A DNA stretch of 64,000 nt from Shewanella insulae (GTDB lineage Bacteria > Pseudomonadota > Gammaproteobacteria > Enterobacterales > Shewanellaceae), in the NCBI RefSeq assembly GCF_009831655.1, contig NZ_WRPA01000020.1, positions 1-64,000 on the forward strand, in the 5' to 3' direction. Below the pieces are notes generated by a model. The model was not told the origin of the DNA, ran no database searches, and saw only the letters and a program-made list of their open reading frames with translations. Shown piece by piece: positions 19,419 through 29,115 of the stretch; position 1 is the stretch's first letter, and each line of letters begins with the position of its first letter. The translations under genes and the position numbers were made by a program.

Positions 19419-19658
19419 TGACTAACGGCTACCAACTAGAGATTTCGTGAGATCGGCCAGGGATCATACCAGAATCTTCACCATAGCTCAGACAAAAATA
19501 TCCAAGTGGTCATCTAAGCTTAACCGCACACAACCAACTGGCCACCAATGTGAACCTGCCCTCATCACAAATCGAAGCGACCGCTTTTTAGTTGTCATCC
19601 CAGTAGGCTTAGGTACAATTCGGGCATAGCATTAAACGGCCAATGGCGGACAGAAAAG

Positions 19659-19919
19659 ATGATTAACCCCAAAAAGATCGAAGAAGTAGCTAAGCAGCTA
19701 AGCGATAACCTCCCCAGCGGGCTTAAGCAGTTTGCCGGTGAGTTTGAAGAGAAGAGCAAACAGGTGCTGCAAAACCAGCTGATGAAGCTAGATCTTGTCT
19801 CGCGCGAAGAGTTTGACGTGCAGCAGCACGTGCTGTTGAAGACCCGCGAGAAGCTCGAGGCTCTGCAGGCTCAGGTCGATGCCCTGGAAGCCAAACTCAG
19901 ACAGCAAGACGAGGCTTAA
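19659..19919 (+). CDS. ubiK: Ubiquinone biosynthesis accessory factor UbiK (YqiC)
   Basis: This 86-residue protein has the BMFP/YqiC N-terminus (MINPKKIEEVAKQL) and a C-terminal coiled coil (from about residue 58) that makes the family trimeric. UbiK binds UbiJ and supports aerobic ubiquinone synthesis. It stands alone and is followed by its own terminator. Confidence 0.92.
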   Translation: MINPKKIEEVAKQLSDNLPSGLKQFAGEFEEKSKQVLQNQLMKLDLVSREEFDVQQHVLLKTREKLEALQAQVDALEAKLRQQDEA

Positions 19920-19953
19920 GCCGCACTAAGCTGCATAAGCGTCGTCCATCCAC

Positions 19954-19979
19954 GAAAGAGCGCCCTGCGCTCTTTTTTG
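19954..19979 (+). terminator. Terminator after ubiK
   Basis: An AAAGAGCGC/GCGCTCTTT stem with a 3-base loop is followed by a T run. Confidence 0.85.
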
Positions 19980-20143
19980 TTGCCTCTCTTTCTCTCTTCT
20001 ATTTATTCTTTTTCTCACCTCTCACAACAACATCTTCAATTGCCTCAGTTTTGCCACAATTTGTCATCGCTATGCCCGCCTATATGGCGCGACTTGTGGT
20101 GTAATGGCGCAATACACCCAGACCGTCATTGAGAGGGATTTTT

Positions 20144-21496
20144 ATGTTAAGTCGGTTACCCCTGGCCAACAGCCCACTGAGTAAGAAACTGATCTTTATC
20201 GCCATCCTCACCCTGGTGGCGATGATCCCCTTGGGACTCATCGAGAGCCTCACCTCAGACAGGCAGCATCTGTACCATGGTGTGGTCAACGAGATAGGCC
20301 GCTCCTGGGGCGAGCAGCAGACCATTGCCGGACCGGCACTGGTGATCCCCTACACCTATGAGGTGGTACAGGAGAGCATTAGCGACACGGGCAAGATGAC
20401 CAAGGCGAGGCACACCTACGACAGTGAACTCGTGGTGCTGCCGGAGCAGCTCAACCTCGCCGTCTCCCTCAAACATAGTTTCCTCTCTCGCGGCATCTTC
20501 CGCTCTCTGGTCTACAAGTCTCAGGTCACGGGCTCGGCGCAGTTCCGCCTCGAAGCTTACACCCTACCCAACCTGGTCAGCCTGCATCCCGACCAGGCCA
20601 GACTGGTATTTGGCATCTCCGCCAACCAGGCCATCGACAAGATCAACCGTTTCACCGCCAAGGCCGACCAGCAAGCGGCCACGCCGCAAAGGCTCATGCC
20701 TGGCACCAGACTTGAGCAACTCAGGGGGCTCGACCGCGGCTTTCATCAGCCGATCGCCCTACGTCCCGAAAGTAAGCAACTCACGGTCAACTTCGATATC
20801 AGCCTAAGGGGCTCACAAGGGATCTCAGTGCTGCCCATAGGACAGCAGACAGAGGTCACCCTGTCGGCAGACTGGCCTCACCCTAGCTTCCACGGCCTAC
20901 TGCCCACCGAGCGACAGATCACCGCCCAGGGCTTCAGCGCCCAGTGGGACGTTAGCCACCTGACCCGCAACTACCCCCAGGTATTTACCAAGATCCAGGA
21001 GGTCAATCTGCAGGAGATCGCGGCTCAGGCCACCCTGTTTGAACCCGTGACCCACTACGGCAAAATTGAGCGCGCGGTCAAATATGGTCTGCTGTTTATC
21101 ATGCTCACCAGTATCATGCTGCTGATCTTCGAGCTGGGACAACAACAGGTCTTGAGCTCGATTCAGTATCTGCTGGTCGCCAGCGCCATGGCACTCTTCT
21201 ATCTGCTGTTGCTCTCTCTGTCTGAACATATCAGCTTTGGTTACGCCTACCTGCTGGCGGCATCTGTGCCACTAGTGTCGGTTTCGGCCTATATTGCCAG
21301 CGTGACCGCCAGTCGCAGGCGCGGCATCTTTATGGCCATCATGTTACTGGCGCTCTACAGCGTGCTCTACTCCATTCTGAAGTTGGAAGACTATGCGCTG
21401 CTGATGGGCTCAGGCCTGCTGATGATGGTGCTACTGATCCTCATGTACCTGACCCGTCATCGGGTCGAAGCGCCATCAACCCCGCAGCAAGATTAA
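20144..21496 (+). CDS. creD: CreD-family inner membrane protein
   Basis: This 450-residue protein has an N-terminal membrane segment, a large periplasmic domain (about residues 45-310) and five or six C-terminal membrane segments, the layout of CreD/Cet. The beginning, around VNEIGRSWGEQQTIAGPALVIPY, is the most typical CreD region. The biochemical role of CreD is not well defined; it is linked to envelope stress and colicin/beta-lactam responses. No creB or creC is adjacent. The ATG at 20144 is chosen because of the GAGAGGGA site 5 bases upstream. Confidence 0.85.
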   Translation: MLSRLPLANSPLSKKLIFIAILTLVAMIPLGLIESLTSDRQHLYHGVVNEIGRSWGEQQTIAGPALVIPYTYEVVQESISDTGKMTKARHTYDSELVVLPEQLNLAVSLKHSFLSRGIFRSLVYKSQVTGSAQFRLEAYTLPNLVSLHPDQARLVFGISANQAIDKINRFTAKADQQAATPQRLMPGTRLEQLRGLDRGFHQPIALRPESKQLTVNFDISLRGSQGISVLPIGQQTEVTLSADWPHPSFHGLLPTERQITAQGFSAQWDVSHLTRNYPQVFTKIQEVNLQEIAAQATLFEPVTHYGKIERAVKYGLLFIMLTSIMLLIFELGQQQVLSSIQYLLVASAMALFYLLLLSLSEHISFGYAYLLAASVPLVSVSAYIASVTASRRRGIFMAIMLLALYSVLYSILKLEDYALLMGSGLLMMVLLILMYLTRHRVEAPSTPQQD

Positions 21497-21630
21497 AAAA
21501 CAGCTCAGGTGCTGGCCAGACTAGCCAGCATCGTCAGAGTGGGTTAGCCTAGCGCTTTATTGAAGTTGGGGGTTTTATACCTAGCCTTTTAAAGAAGTTG
21601 TTTCAAGTAGGTCGATTTAAGAGAAGTTCT

Positions 21631-22374
21631 ATGAGGTCAAATCCCCCAGCAAATCCCTATTTCCCAGTGGTGATACTCTGGAGCGGCCTCACGCTGATCC
21701 CCGCCGCGATCTACTTAGGCGGCCTAAGCCTGTTTCCCTGGCTCGAACTCAGTTCCCTCAAGGCGCAGCTGCTCTATGGCTTAACCAGCTCGGGCACGGC
21801 GCCCTATGGCGTGCTCACTGTGCTAGCGATGCAACTCGCCTGCTATTGGTTGCTGCCACGCAATCAGCTTGCGCCACTGCTGTTTAGCGTCGGCCTCGCC
21901 ATGGGGCTCAGTCTGGGGCTAAATCACTTTCTCAAGCCTTATTTCGGCCATCCCAGACCCAATGTGCAGCTCTTAGCTGAGACCCAAGGGCTCTCGATAA
22001 TTGATTTCTATCGGGCCGACAACTCGAAACGCCATTCTATGATGGCGCAAGAGATGGCCAAGCTGGCAGATGAGACAGAGTTATCCCTCTCTCCTAAGAT
22101 AGCCCAGCATTGGCAAGATGAGGTGGGCTACTCGTTTCCCTCGGGCCACACCCTGTTTGCGGTGACGCTAGCCCTAGTCGTCAGCTATTTTTTGTTGGCG
22201 GCACAAAGGTTTTTATTCGCCTCTCTGTTATGCTTATGGGCGCTGGCCATGGGGTTTAGCCGCATGTTACTGGGCATGCACTGGCCTCAGGATGTCTTGG
22301 CGGCATCCCTGCTTGGCGGCCTTATCGCTCTACTCGCCTTGCTATTCACCGAAAAATGGCGCGCCATCGGCTAA
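21631..22374 (+). CDS. PAP2-family membrane phosphatase (PgpB type)
   Basis: This 247-residue inner-membrane protein has all three PAP2 phosphatase motifs: K-x6-RP in KPYFGHPRP, PSGHT, and SR-x5-H-x3-D in SRMLLGMHWPQD. Such enzymes dephosphorylate phosphatidylglycerol phosphate and undecaprenyl or other lipid pyrophosphates. About six membrane segments are visible, with a periplasmic insert between motifs 1 and 2 as in E. coli PgpB. The ATG at 21631 is preferred to an upstream TTG. Confidence 0.86.
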   Translation: MRSNPPANPYFPVVILWSGLTLIPAAIYLGGLSLFPWLELSSLKAQLLYGLTSSGTAPYGVLTVLAMQLACYWLLPRNQLAPLLFSVGLAMGLSLGLNHFLKPYFGHPRPNVQLLAETQGLSIIDFYRADNSKRHSMMAQEMAKLADETELSLSPKIAQHWQDEVGYSFPSGHTLFAVTLALVVSYFLLAAQRFLFASLLCLWALAMGFSRMLLGMHWPQDVLAASLLGGLIALLALLFTEKWRAIG

Positions 22375-22448
22375 TGCCTAACTGGACTAATGTTTGACTG
22401 AAACAGCATTTTACTTCGATATGGGTTCACTCTTACCCGGCGACTGAC

Positions 22449-22949
22449 ATGACAAGACTACAACTCGACAAGACCGACATTCAGATCCTCAAGCTGCTGC
22501 AGGCCCAGGGACGCATGGCCAACCAAGATCTGGCGGCAAGCGTCGGCCTATCGCCCTCCCCCTGCTCGCGCCGGGTCAAGGCGATGGAGGAGGCGGGCAT
22601 CATCGCGGGCTACACCGCATTAGTCGACGCCCCCTACTTTCAGTTGACCCTGACCGCCTATGTGCAGGTGCGCCTGGAAAAACATACCCAAGCGATTCTC
22701 GATGCGTTCGAGCAGGCCATCGATGGCTATGACGAGGTACTCGAATGCGCCCTGCTGACAGGTAGCGATGCCGATTACCAGCTCAAGGTATTGGTCAGAG
22801 ACATGGACGCCTTCAAACACTTCCTGCTGGAGAAGCTCACCAGCAACCCCCATATCGCAGGCATACGCTCAAGTTTCGTGCTCAAACAGGTCAAGAGCCG
22901 CACCGCCATTCCCCTGCCTGAACTCGGCACTCAAGACGATAAAGCATGA
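22449..22949 (+). CDS. Lrp/AsnC-family transcriptional regulator
   Basis: This 166-residue protein has an N-terminal AsnC helix-turn-helix (LDKTDIQILKLLQAQGR, then NQDLAASVGLSPSPCSRRV) and a C-terminal RAM ligand-binding domain ending near residue 150. The family forms octamers and senses amino acids. The next gene is an SLC6-type amino-acid transporter in the same direction, 238 bases downstream, a plausible target. This is not the global Lrp, whose sequence differs. Confidence 0.9.
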   Translation: MTRLQLDKTDIQILKLLQAQGRMANQDLAASVGLSPSPCSRRVKAMEEAGIIAGYTALVDAPYFQLTLTAYVQVRLEKHTQAILDAFEQAIDGYDEVLECALLTGSDADYQLKVLVRDMDAFKHFLLEKLTSNPHIAGIRSSFVLKQVKSRTAIPLPELGTQDDKA

Positions 22950-23187
22950 TAAATTGCACAAATTCTCATTTTTTTGCCCGCGCAATCCTATCGCGTCGAC
23001 GCCTGTCTCAACGGGACCATCGCAATAAATTCGCCGATAAAGCCAAGTAGCGAAATTAGTTTCCAATAAATAGCCATATAACGCGATAACAACAAAGACT
23101 TAACCTTGAACTGCGCCATTTCCCACCCTTGACCGACTATAATAAAGGACTATGATGCGCCCTCTTTAACACTGAGGTAAGGGATAG

Positions 23188-24546
23188 ATGAGCGCAAAAG
23201 ATATAGGGCATTTCAGCTCACGCATTGGCTTTATCATGGCAGCGGCAGGCTCGGCCGTTGGCGTAGGCAACATCTGGGGGTTTCCCACTCAGGCGGCAAC
23301 TCATGGTGGCGGCGCCTTCCTCTTGGTGTATCTGGTGCTCATCTTCCTGCTGGGTTACCCCATGTTGGTTGCCGAGCTCATGATTGGCCGCCACGGCCAG
23401 ACCAACCCAGCAGACGCCATGGCCAAACTGGGCACCAATGCCCTGACTCGCAACCTGGGCAAGACCATAGGCTTAGCCTCTATCCTTACCGCCACCCTGA
23501 TCTGCACCTTCTACAGCATCCTATCTGGCTGGTTTGTCAGCTTTACCCTGGCGCCGATGGCCAGGTTACTGGGCATGCAAGATATTGCCCTCTGGTTAAC
23601 CAGCTTCTCGCTGGAGCGTAATCTACTCTTTACCTTAATCTTTATCCTCATGGTGGTCTTAGTGATCCGCCAGGGGGTTCAGCAGGGGATCGAGGCCTGG
23701 TCCAAGCGACTCATGCCCCTGCTGTTGGCAATCTTAGTACTCGGCGTCGCCTATATTCTGACTCAGCCCGGTGCGAGCCAGGGGCTGAACGCCCTGCTGG
23801 TGCCGGATTTCGGCCGGATTTGGGAGCCTCAGGTGCTAATCGGCGCCTTGGGCCAGACCTTCTTCTCGCTCACCGTAGGTACTGGTGCCATGATGGTCTA
23901 CGGCGCCTACCTGCATCGGCAGGAAAACCTGGCCAAGCTGACCGCCTATGTCACCCTGACCGACACCAGCGTCGCCTTCCTCGCGGCCTTGATGATCATT
24001 CCCGCCATGTATGTGGCCCAGCATAACGGCGTTCAGATCTTCGCCGCAGATGGCAGCCTGCTCAATGCCGATACCTTGGTGTTCACCGTGCTCCCGGCGC
24101 TGTTCGATAGCTTGGGCGGACTCGCGGGACCGCTGATCGCCATCGTCTTCTTCATCCTGATGACCATAGCCGGGCTGACATCGGCCATCTCGATCGTCGA
24201 AGTTCCCACCAGCTATATGGTGGAGAAGACAGAGATTCAGCGCCACAGCGCCACTTATCTGGTGGGCGGTGGCATTGCCCTACTGGCGACTATCATGGTG
24301 TTTAATTTCGATGCCCTGTTCGCTCTGGTGATCACCCTTACCACGGAGCGAGCCCAGCCCTTTATCGCCCTTGGCATCGCCCTGTACACAGGTTGGGTAT
24401 GGCATAGAAACAGCCTGCTCAAGGCCATCGCCGCCCAGGAAGGCGCCAAGCTAGACGGCCTCTTCTGGCGCATCTGGCCTGTGTACGTTAAATATGTTTG
24501 CCCAGTGCTGATCCTCGCCATCATATTGCAGCTGCTGACCGCCTGA
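23188..24546 (+). CDS. Neurotransmitter:sodium symporter family (SLC6/NSS) transporter
   Basis: This 452-residue protein with about 11-12 membrane segments has the NSS hallmark in segment 1, AAAGSAVGVGNIWGFP, which forms the sodium and substrate site. Members bring amino acids or related compounds in with sodium. The substrate cannot be read from the sequence. The start has an AAGGGA ribosome site 6 bases upstream. The upstream Lrp-type regulator may control it. Confidence 0.93.
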   Translation: MSAKDIGHFSSRIGFIMAAAGSAVGVGNIWGFPTQAATHGGGAFLLVYLVLIFLLGYPMLVAELMIGRHGQTNPADAMAKLGTNALTRNLGKTIGLASILTATLICTFYSILSGWFVSFTLAPMARLLGMQDIALWLTSFSLERNLLFTLIFILMVVLVIRQGVQQGIEAWSKRLMPLLLAILVLGVAYILTQPGASQGLNALLVPDFGRIWEPQVLIGALGQTFFSLTVGTGAMMVYGAYLHRQENLAKLTAYVTLTDTSVAFLAALMIIPAMYVAQHNGVQIFAADGSLLNADTLVFTVLPALFDSLGGLAGPLIAIVFFILMTIAGLTSAISIVEVPTSYMVEKTEIQRHSATYLVGGGIALLATIMVFNFDALFALVITLTTERAQPFIALGIALYTGWVWHRNSLLKAIAAQEGAKLDGLFWRIWPVYVKYVCPVLILAIILQLLTA

Positions 24547-24607
24547 GGCTTAGTGATTATCTCGGTCTGAGGTGAGCATCAAAAATCGATTAAAAGCTCA
24601 GATACAC

Positions 24608-24639
24608 AAAAGCCTAGTCATAGGGATATGACTAGGCTT
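24608..24639 (-). terminator. Terminator of the TetR gene at 24677
   Basis: A perfect 11-bp stem (GCCTAGTCATA) with a 4-base loop is followed on the minus strand by TTTTG. It may also serve the convergent transporter gene. Confidence 0.8.
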
Positions 24640-24676
24640 GCTATTTGGGCAAAGACCAATGGCTGGAGAGCCAGCC

Positions 24677-25285
24677 CTAGGTGTATTGCTTGATGATCAT
24701 CTCGACCACAGTTTGGGTGATCTCATCGAGCTTGGCCTGGCTCGGCAAAGGCTCGCCTTGGATCAACTGGGGCCAGAAGCAGTAGGCCTTGATCACAGCG
24801 GTAAACTGAACCACCAAGATCTCGCTATCCTTGGCCTTTAACGCACCGGCGGCGATCGCCTGATTGAACCAGTTCGCCAGCGGCGACTCCTGCTTACTGA
24901 ACTCCGACATGGCGTCTTGAATCAGCTCTGGCTTGTGAATCGCCTCGGCAATGATCACCCTGGCCGTATCGATAAACCCCTTAGCACTTAACAGCTGAAT
25001 CTCGTGCTGCACCAATTGGGTCAGCTGTGAGGCCAGGCTCTCATCGGCGCGGAAGGGTAAAGACTCGAAGGCGCATAGCATCTCCATCATCTCGAGCATG
25101 ATGGCACTAAACAACGCCTCTTTACTGGGGAAGTGGTTGTATACGGTGCGCTTGGACACATCGGCACGTTTGGCAATGTCATCCATACTCGCCAGGCTAA
25201 ATCCCTTATTTTGAAACTCCACACTGGCTGCTTCGACGATGGCCGCGCGTTTCAGCTCCGAGCGAGTTAACTTTTTCTCTTTCAT
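24677..25285 (-). CDS. TetR-family repressor, divergent to the metallo-beta-lactamase-fold gene
   Basis: This 202-residue regulator has the TetR helix-turn-helix (MDDIAKRADVSKRTVYNHFPSKEALF) in the first 60 residues and a C-terminal domain of the TetR_C type. It is divergently transcribed from the gene at 25402, and the 116-bp gap holds two inverted repeats with the same half-site (TAGTTTA). It probably represses both genes. The ligand is unknown. Confidence 0.9.
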   Translation of the reverse strand: MKEKKLTRSELKRAAIVEAASVEFQNKGFSLASMDDIAKRADVSKRTVYNHFPSKEALFSAIMLEMMEMLCAFESLPFRADESLASQLTQLVQHEIQLLSAKGFIDTARVIIAEAIHKPELIQDAMSEFSKQESPLANWFNQAIAAGALKAKDSEILVVQFTAVIKAYCFWPQLIQGEPLPSQAKLDEITQTVVEMIIKQYT

Positions 25286-25337
25286 TTTAAATAACTTATT
25301 AGATTTATCTTGGCGAACGGCAATTATTTTACACTTA

Positions 25338-25358
25338 TTAGTTTACTTTTTAAACTAA
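25338..25358. promoter_or_regulatory. TetR operator 1
   Basis: A perfect inverted repeat, TTAGTTTA-N5-TAAACTAA, shares its TAGTTTA half-site with operator 2 in the TetR/metallo-beta-lactamase intergenic region. Confidence 0.75.
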
Positions 25359-25363
25359 GATTA

Positions 25364-25388
25364 TGTAAACTACACTAACTAGTTTACA
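25364..25388. promoter_or_regulatory. TetR operator 2
   Basis: A perfect inverted repeat, TGTAAACTA-N7-TAGTTTACA, is centred 28 bp from operator 1. It ends 13 bp before the metallo-beta-lactamase-fold start codon, so binding there would block transcription or initiation of that gene. Confidence 0.75.
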
Positions 25389-25401
25389 TCTGGTGGTTGC
25401 A

Positions 25402-26538
25402 ATGAAACGCAAATATCTCATCTCACTTGGCATCATACTCGGAGGCGGCATGCTGACATCTAACCTAATCAACTCCTCTTCGGCGCCACAAGCCCTGGCC
25501 TCAGGTGATGAACTTGCCAGCAGAGAGGCTGCTGCACACCACAGGCCAGATGGCGGCTTTCAAAATACCGCCGCCAATCTCACCGAGAACAGCAGTATGG
25601 GCACTATCCTGATGCGCTACCTGACCGAGACGCGAGTCGATGCCAGCCCTTCCAAGGCGATCCCCTTGATTCCCCTGACATGCGACGACATCGCCGTGCT
25701 CCCCGACACTCAGGACAGCGTGATTCGTCTGGGCCACTCGAGCATCTTACTCAAGATAGCGGGCCAAACCTGGTTGATCGATCCCGTTTTTAGCGCCCGT
25801 GCCTCGCCCTTTAGCTTTATCGGCCCTAAACGCTTCCATCAACCGCCGATCGCCCTAGAGCAGCTACCCGAGATCGACGGCGTGTTGATCAGCCACGATC
25901 ATTACGATCATCTGGACGAAGAGAGCATCAAGCGGCTCCACCACAAGGTAAAACGTTTCATCGTCCCCCTGGGCGTGGAGCAACATCTGCTTCGCTGGGG
26001 TGTCGTCAAAGATAAGGTCCAGCCGCTGGATTGGTGGCAGAGCGTGACGCAGGGCGAACTCAGCATCACGGCAACGCCGACCCAGCACTTTTCCGGCCGT
26101 GGACTTTGGGACAAGAATCAGACTCTCTGGGCCAGCTATGTCATTCAATCTGACAGGAGCAAGCTGTTCTTCAGTGGTGACTCGGGCTATTTCGGTGGTT
26201 TCAAGGAAATAGGCGAGCGGTTCGGCCCCTTCGATCTCACCATGATAGAGACGGGCGCCTATGACAAAGACTGGCCCAGCATCCATATGACACCTGAGCA
26301 GAGTATGCAGGCTCATCTGGATCTGGGCGGACGTCAGATGATGCCGATCCACAACGGCACCTTCGATCTGGCCTTTCATAGCTGGTATGAGCCGCTGGAA
26401 CGCATCGCCGACCTAGCCGCCGATACAAACACGCCGCTGGTCACGCCAATCGTGGGGCAGATACTGGACATTCACAACGCGCCCGAGAGCGTCGCCTGGT
26501 GGCGGGAGGAACAGCTAAATTTAGCACTAAACGAATAA
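25402..26538 (+). CDS. Exported metallo-beta-lactamase-fold hydrolase (UlaG/NAPE-PLD-like)
   Basis: This 378-residue protein has an N-terminal membrane/signal segment and a metallo-beta-lactamase fold with the metal motif SHDHYDHLD, a later His (TQHFSGRG), Asp in FFSGDSGY and His in MPIHNGT. The order and the WLIDPVFS segment resemble N-acyl-phosphatidylethanolamine phospholipase D-like and UlaG-like enzymes. The substrate is unknown. ATG 25402 is chosen over GTG 25393 because of TGGTGG just upstream. The divergent TetR and its two operators suggest induction by a specific compound. Confidence 0.82.
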   Translation: MKRKYLISLGIILGGGMLTSNLINSSSAPQALASGDELASREAAAHHRPDGGFQNTAANLTENSSMGTILMRYLTETRVDASPSKAIPLIPLTCDDIAVLPDTQDSVIRLGHSSILLKIAGQTWLIDPVFSARASPFSFIGPKRFHQPPIALEQLPEIDGVLISHDHYDHLDEESIKRLHHKVKRFIVPLGVEQHLLRWGVVKDKVQPLDWWQSVTQGELSITATPTQHFSGRGLWDKNQTLWASYVIQSDRSKLFFSGDSGYFGGFKEIGERFGPFDLTMIETGAYDKDWPSIHMTPEQSMQAHLDLGGRQMMPIHNGTFDLAFHSWYEPLERIADLAADTNTPLVTPIVGQILDIHNAPESVAWWREEQLNLALNE

Positions 26539-26663
26539 TCTATTGCCCTTGAAGCTTGGTCCTCACTTGGTCTCAAGGGTCGATTTTTCCACTGCGATAC
26601 GAGATGCTAGAATGGTGACAATAAAAATTTAACCATCAAAATTGTTTTAGGGATTGAAACATA

Positions 26664-28571
26664 GTGAAAAAATTTTTTGTCGCCATCATCCTTTGCATGG
26701 CTTTTATCCTCTATTGGCAGACGCGTGACAGATCGCTCATTGTCCCTATTCAAGCGGCCGATACACCCAATGCCCCTATCGATACATCCGCTAACAAGGC
26801 GCCTGACACTTCGAGCCATTCGAAAGTACTCAATGAGTTAAATTACGCCGATTGCCGTAATACGCTTAAATCCGCCAAGGCTCTCAAGCAAAAATGGGCC
26901 GGACAGCAAGATTGGGATAAATTACTCGAACAGGGCCACTCCATAGATGACATTACCCTGGCCATGGCTCACTTTCTCAACACAAATTTTGCCGCCAGCT
27001 GGCGAGCCAAACAGCTCAAACATAATGCTCAGCTAAGCCTGGTCAATCGTAGCCTAAGCGAGCAGGTAAAAGCGCTGATACCTGACTTACCAAATTTCGT
27101 TCGCGTAGAACAAGCTGTTCCGCAGCCACAACTCAAAAACATAGCTGAGTTAAACCAAGAAGAGGCGCTAGCCCTCCTTGAGTCCACAGAGATTTCAATC
27201 GATGATCTAAACTGGCTACTGAAACAGGAGAGCTTACCTCAAACCCTCTTGCTAAAAGCGCTAAATCAAATCGAAGATGTTAACGCTTTGCTCGGCTACG
27301 GTATTACACAGAATGAAACCCTACATCTAATCGATACCGCTGCCTTTCATGGTCGCCATCAAGTGGTCTCGGCCCTACTGAACAAAGGTAGCCAACTGAC
27401 GAATGATCCCTATCTGGGCACGACCATGGAATATGCCCTTGCAGGCCTCGATGATCGATTCCGAATGAACAAACTCAGCGATGATGAGGTCTTTAAACGC
27501 CAGATAGAGATCATCAGACTCCTGCAGTCGCTGGGGAGCCCGGCAAACTTCATCTCGAACACAGAACAGAGTGTTAAAGGATTCTTCCCAAGGCACTTTT
27601 ACAGTTTCGACGCCCAGCAAATCGCTTTCCTACAGCAAACTCACGATTTAGCCTTGGCCCAAATCCTCCCCAAGCAAGGCCTGAAATTCGATAAACAGAG
27701 CGCCTTAATGCAAGCTCTCGAGAAAGAACTCGCAGAGCAGCTAACAACTATTGCTTCAGAGTCCGAGCGCAACCAATGCACGAAAATTGTGACTCGAGTC
27801 GATCAAGAGTGGCAACCTCGGGATCTCAACTTTTTCACCACCAAGCTCACTGATGAGGGGAAAACTGTCACCAGAGAAACCCTCAATGAAATCGATCCTA
27901 TTCTGGCAGATTGTTTTTCGAAGTCAGCTCCAAATACACTTCCCGTAAGCTACCTTCACAACAGAGAGTTAGAAGATAAGGTTTACGGGTTCGCCCACGA
28001 AAATAAGATCTCAGAAGCCATAAGAGTGTTAGAGGAGGCACAACTAAATGAAGCGGAATATCGCCATTTCTTCTATCAACTGCTAGGTTACGACCCCGCT
28101 TATTTTGTACCTTTACAAACCAGTCGCTTGCATCAGGATAGGCTCTCTTATTCGCTGTTATACGACTCCACCAGGGGGAGAACAATCGATGTTATTGCGC
28201 AGGGTATAGATATAGACGAGCTCGATTATTCCGGCAAGAGCCTGCTCGATATCGCTATCGAAAGAGAAGATCTTCAACTGCTTAAGTATCTTATCTCGCA
28301 GCACATTCGCTACCCCAACAGAGTAGTGGGGCGGGATCCTTTATATCTCTTGTTAGACACGAGTGATCATAGGTTCAATCCGGATCAACTCATGACCTAT
28401 TTACCGCATATCATGTCACTCGAACCGCCAATTCAGCCTGCCCATCTCAGACAGATGGCGCTTTTACGACTAAAATACACAAAATTATATGCTGACATGA
28501 CAGCGCAATTCCCTCAATTAATCGCACCGGAAGACGCGCCACTTCCACCGGCAACCTGCTTATATTATTAA
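26664..28571 (+). CDS. Membrane-anchored ankyrin-like protein of unknown function
   Basis: This 635-residue protein starts at GTG (AGGGA site upstream) with an N-terminal hydrophobic segment, so it is anchored in or exported across the inner membrane. Two regions have ankyrin-like helical pairs: about residues 210-260 (HLIDTAAFHGRHQVVSALLN) and about 510-555 (SLLDIAIEREDLQLLKYLIS). Four or five cysteines are spread through the protein. I do not recognise a named family. It has its own terminator and no obvious partner. Confidence 0.7.
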   Translation: MKKFFVAIILCMAFILYWQTRDRSLIVPIQAADTPNAPIDTSANKAPDTSSHSKVLNELNYADCRNTLKSAKALKQKWAGQQDWDKLLEQGHSIDDITLAMAHFLNTNFAASWRAKQLKHNAQLSLVNRSLSEQVKALIPDLPNFVRVEQAVPQPQLKNIAELNQEEALALLESTEISIDDLNWLLKQESLPQTLLLKALNQIEDVNALLGYGITQNETLHLIDTAAFHGRHQVVSALLNKGSQLTNDPYLGTTMEYALAGLDDRFRMNKLSDDEVFKRQIEIIRLLQSLGSPANFISNTEQSVKGFFPRHFYSFDAQQIAFLQQTHDLALAQILPKQGLKFDKQSALMQALEKELAEQLTTIASESERNQCTKIVTRVDQEWQPRDLNFFTTKLTDEGKTVTRETLNEIDPILADCFSKSAPNTLPVSYLHNRELEDKVYGFAHENKISEAIRVLEEAQLNEAEYRHFFYQLLGYDPAYFVPLQTSRLHQDRLSYSLLYDSTRGRTIDVIAQGIDIDELDYSGKSLLDIAIEREDLQLLKYLISQHIRYPNRVVGRDPLYLLLDTSDHRFNPDQLMTYLPHIMSLEPPIQPAHLRQMALLRLKYTKLYADMTAQFPQLIAPEDAPLPPATCLYY

Positions 28572-28587
28572 CCCTGTCTAAAACGGT

Positions 28588-28613
28588 AAAAAGGCGCCCA
28601 ACGGGGCGCCTTT
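28588..28613 (+). terminator. Terminator between convergent genes
   Basis: AAAAGGCGCCC and GGGCGCCTTT form a strong stem with a 4-base loop between the ankyrin-like gene and the convergent Hsp20 gene. Confidence 0.78.
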
Positions 28614-28638
28614 GATCAACTCACTTTCGATTGACTTG

Positions 28639-29109
28639 CTATTCGTGGAAATCGACTCTTACCTTCTTAGCATCTCGCTGCAACTCGGCGGGTTTTGGCA
28701 CATGAATGGCGAGCACACCCTTCTTGTATTGGGCGGTGATCTGGTCGGCGTCGATATTGAAGCCTAATGGGATCTGCCGTTGGAATGAGCCAAATGAACG
28801 CTCTCTGAGGTGATAGCCCTTTTCATCTTTCTCCTGCTCATGACGCTTCTCACCGCTGATGCTGAGGTAATTACCGCGGATGTCGACGTCGATATCCTTC
28901 TCTTCCATATCGGGCAATTCGGCCTTGATCTCGACATATTCGGCACATTCTTTGACATCTATGGCAGGCATGACACCCATCTCGGCGCGGGCGTTAGGCC
29001 AAGTGGTTAACCAGTCTTTAGCAAAATCATCGAATACATTGTCTAACCGCGAATGCAGAGCGGTTCGCGGATCATCTTTATGAAAGATGGAGGGGAAGAA
29101 AGATCGCAT
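28639..29109 (-). CDS. Small heat-shock protein, Hsp20 family
   Basis: This 156-residue alpha-crystallin-domain holdase would bind unfolding proteins in the cytoplasm. It begins MRSFFPSIFHKDDP. The crystallin domain spans about residues 45-140 (YVEIKAELPDMEEKDIDV, then GVLAIHVPKP). Its sequence is closer to Hsp20 class A proteins than to IbpA/IbpB. The ribosome site AAAGGAG is strong, and a stable hairpin lies immediately upstream of it. Confidence 0.92.
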   Translation of the reverse strand: MRSFFPSIFHKDDPRTALHSRLDNVFDDFAKDWLTTWPNARAEMGVMPAIDVKECAEYVEIKAELPDMEEKDIDVDIRGNYLSISGEKRHEQEKDEKGYHLRERSFGSFQRQIPLGFNIDADQITAQYKKGVLAIHVPKPAELQRDAKKVRVDFHE

Positions 29110-29115
29110 AACAAG

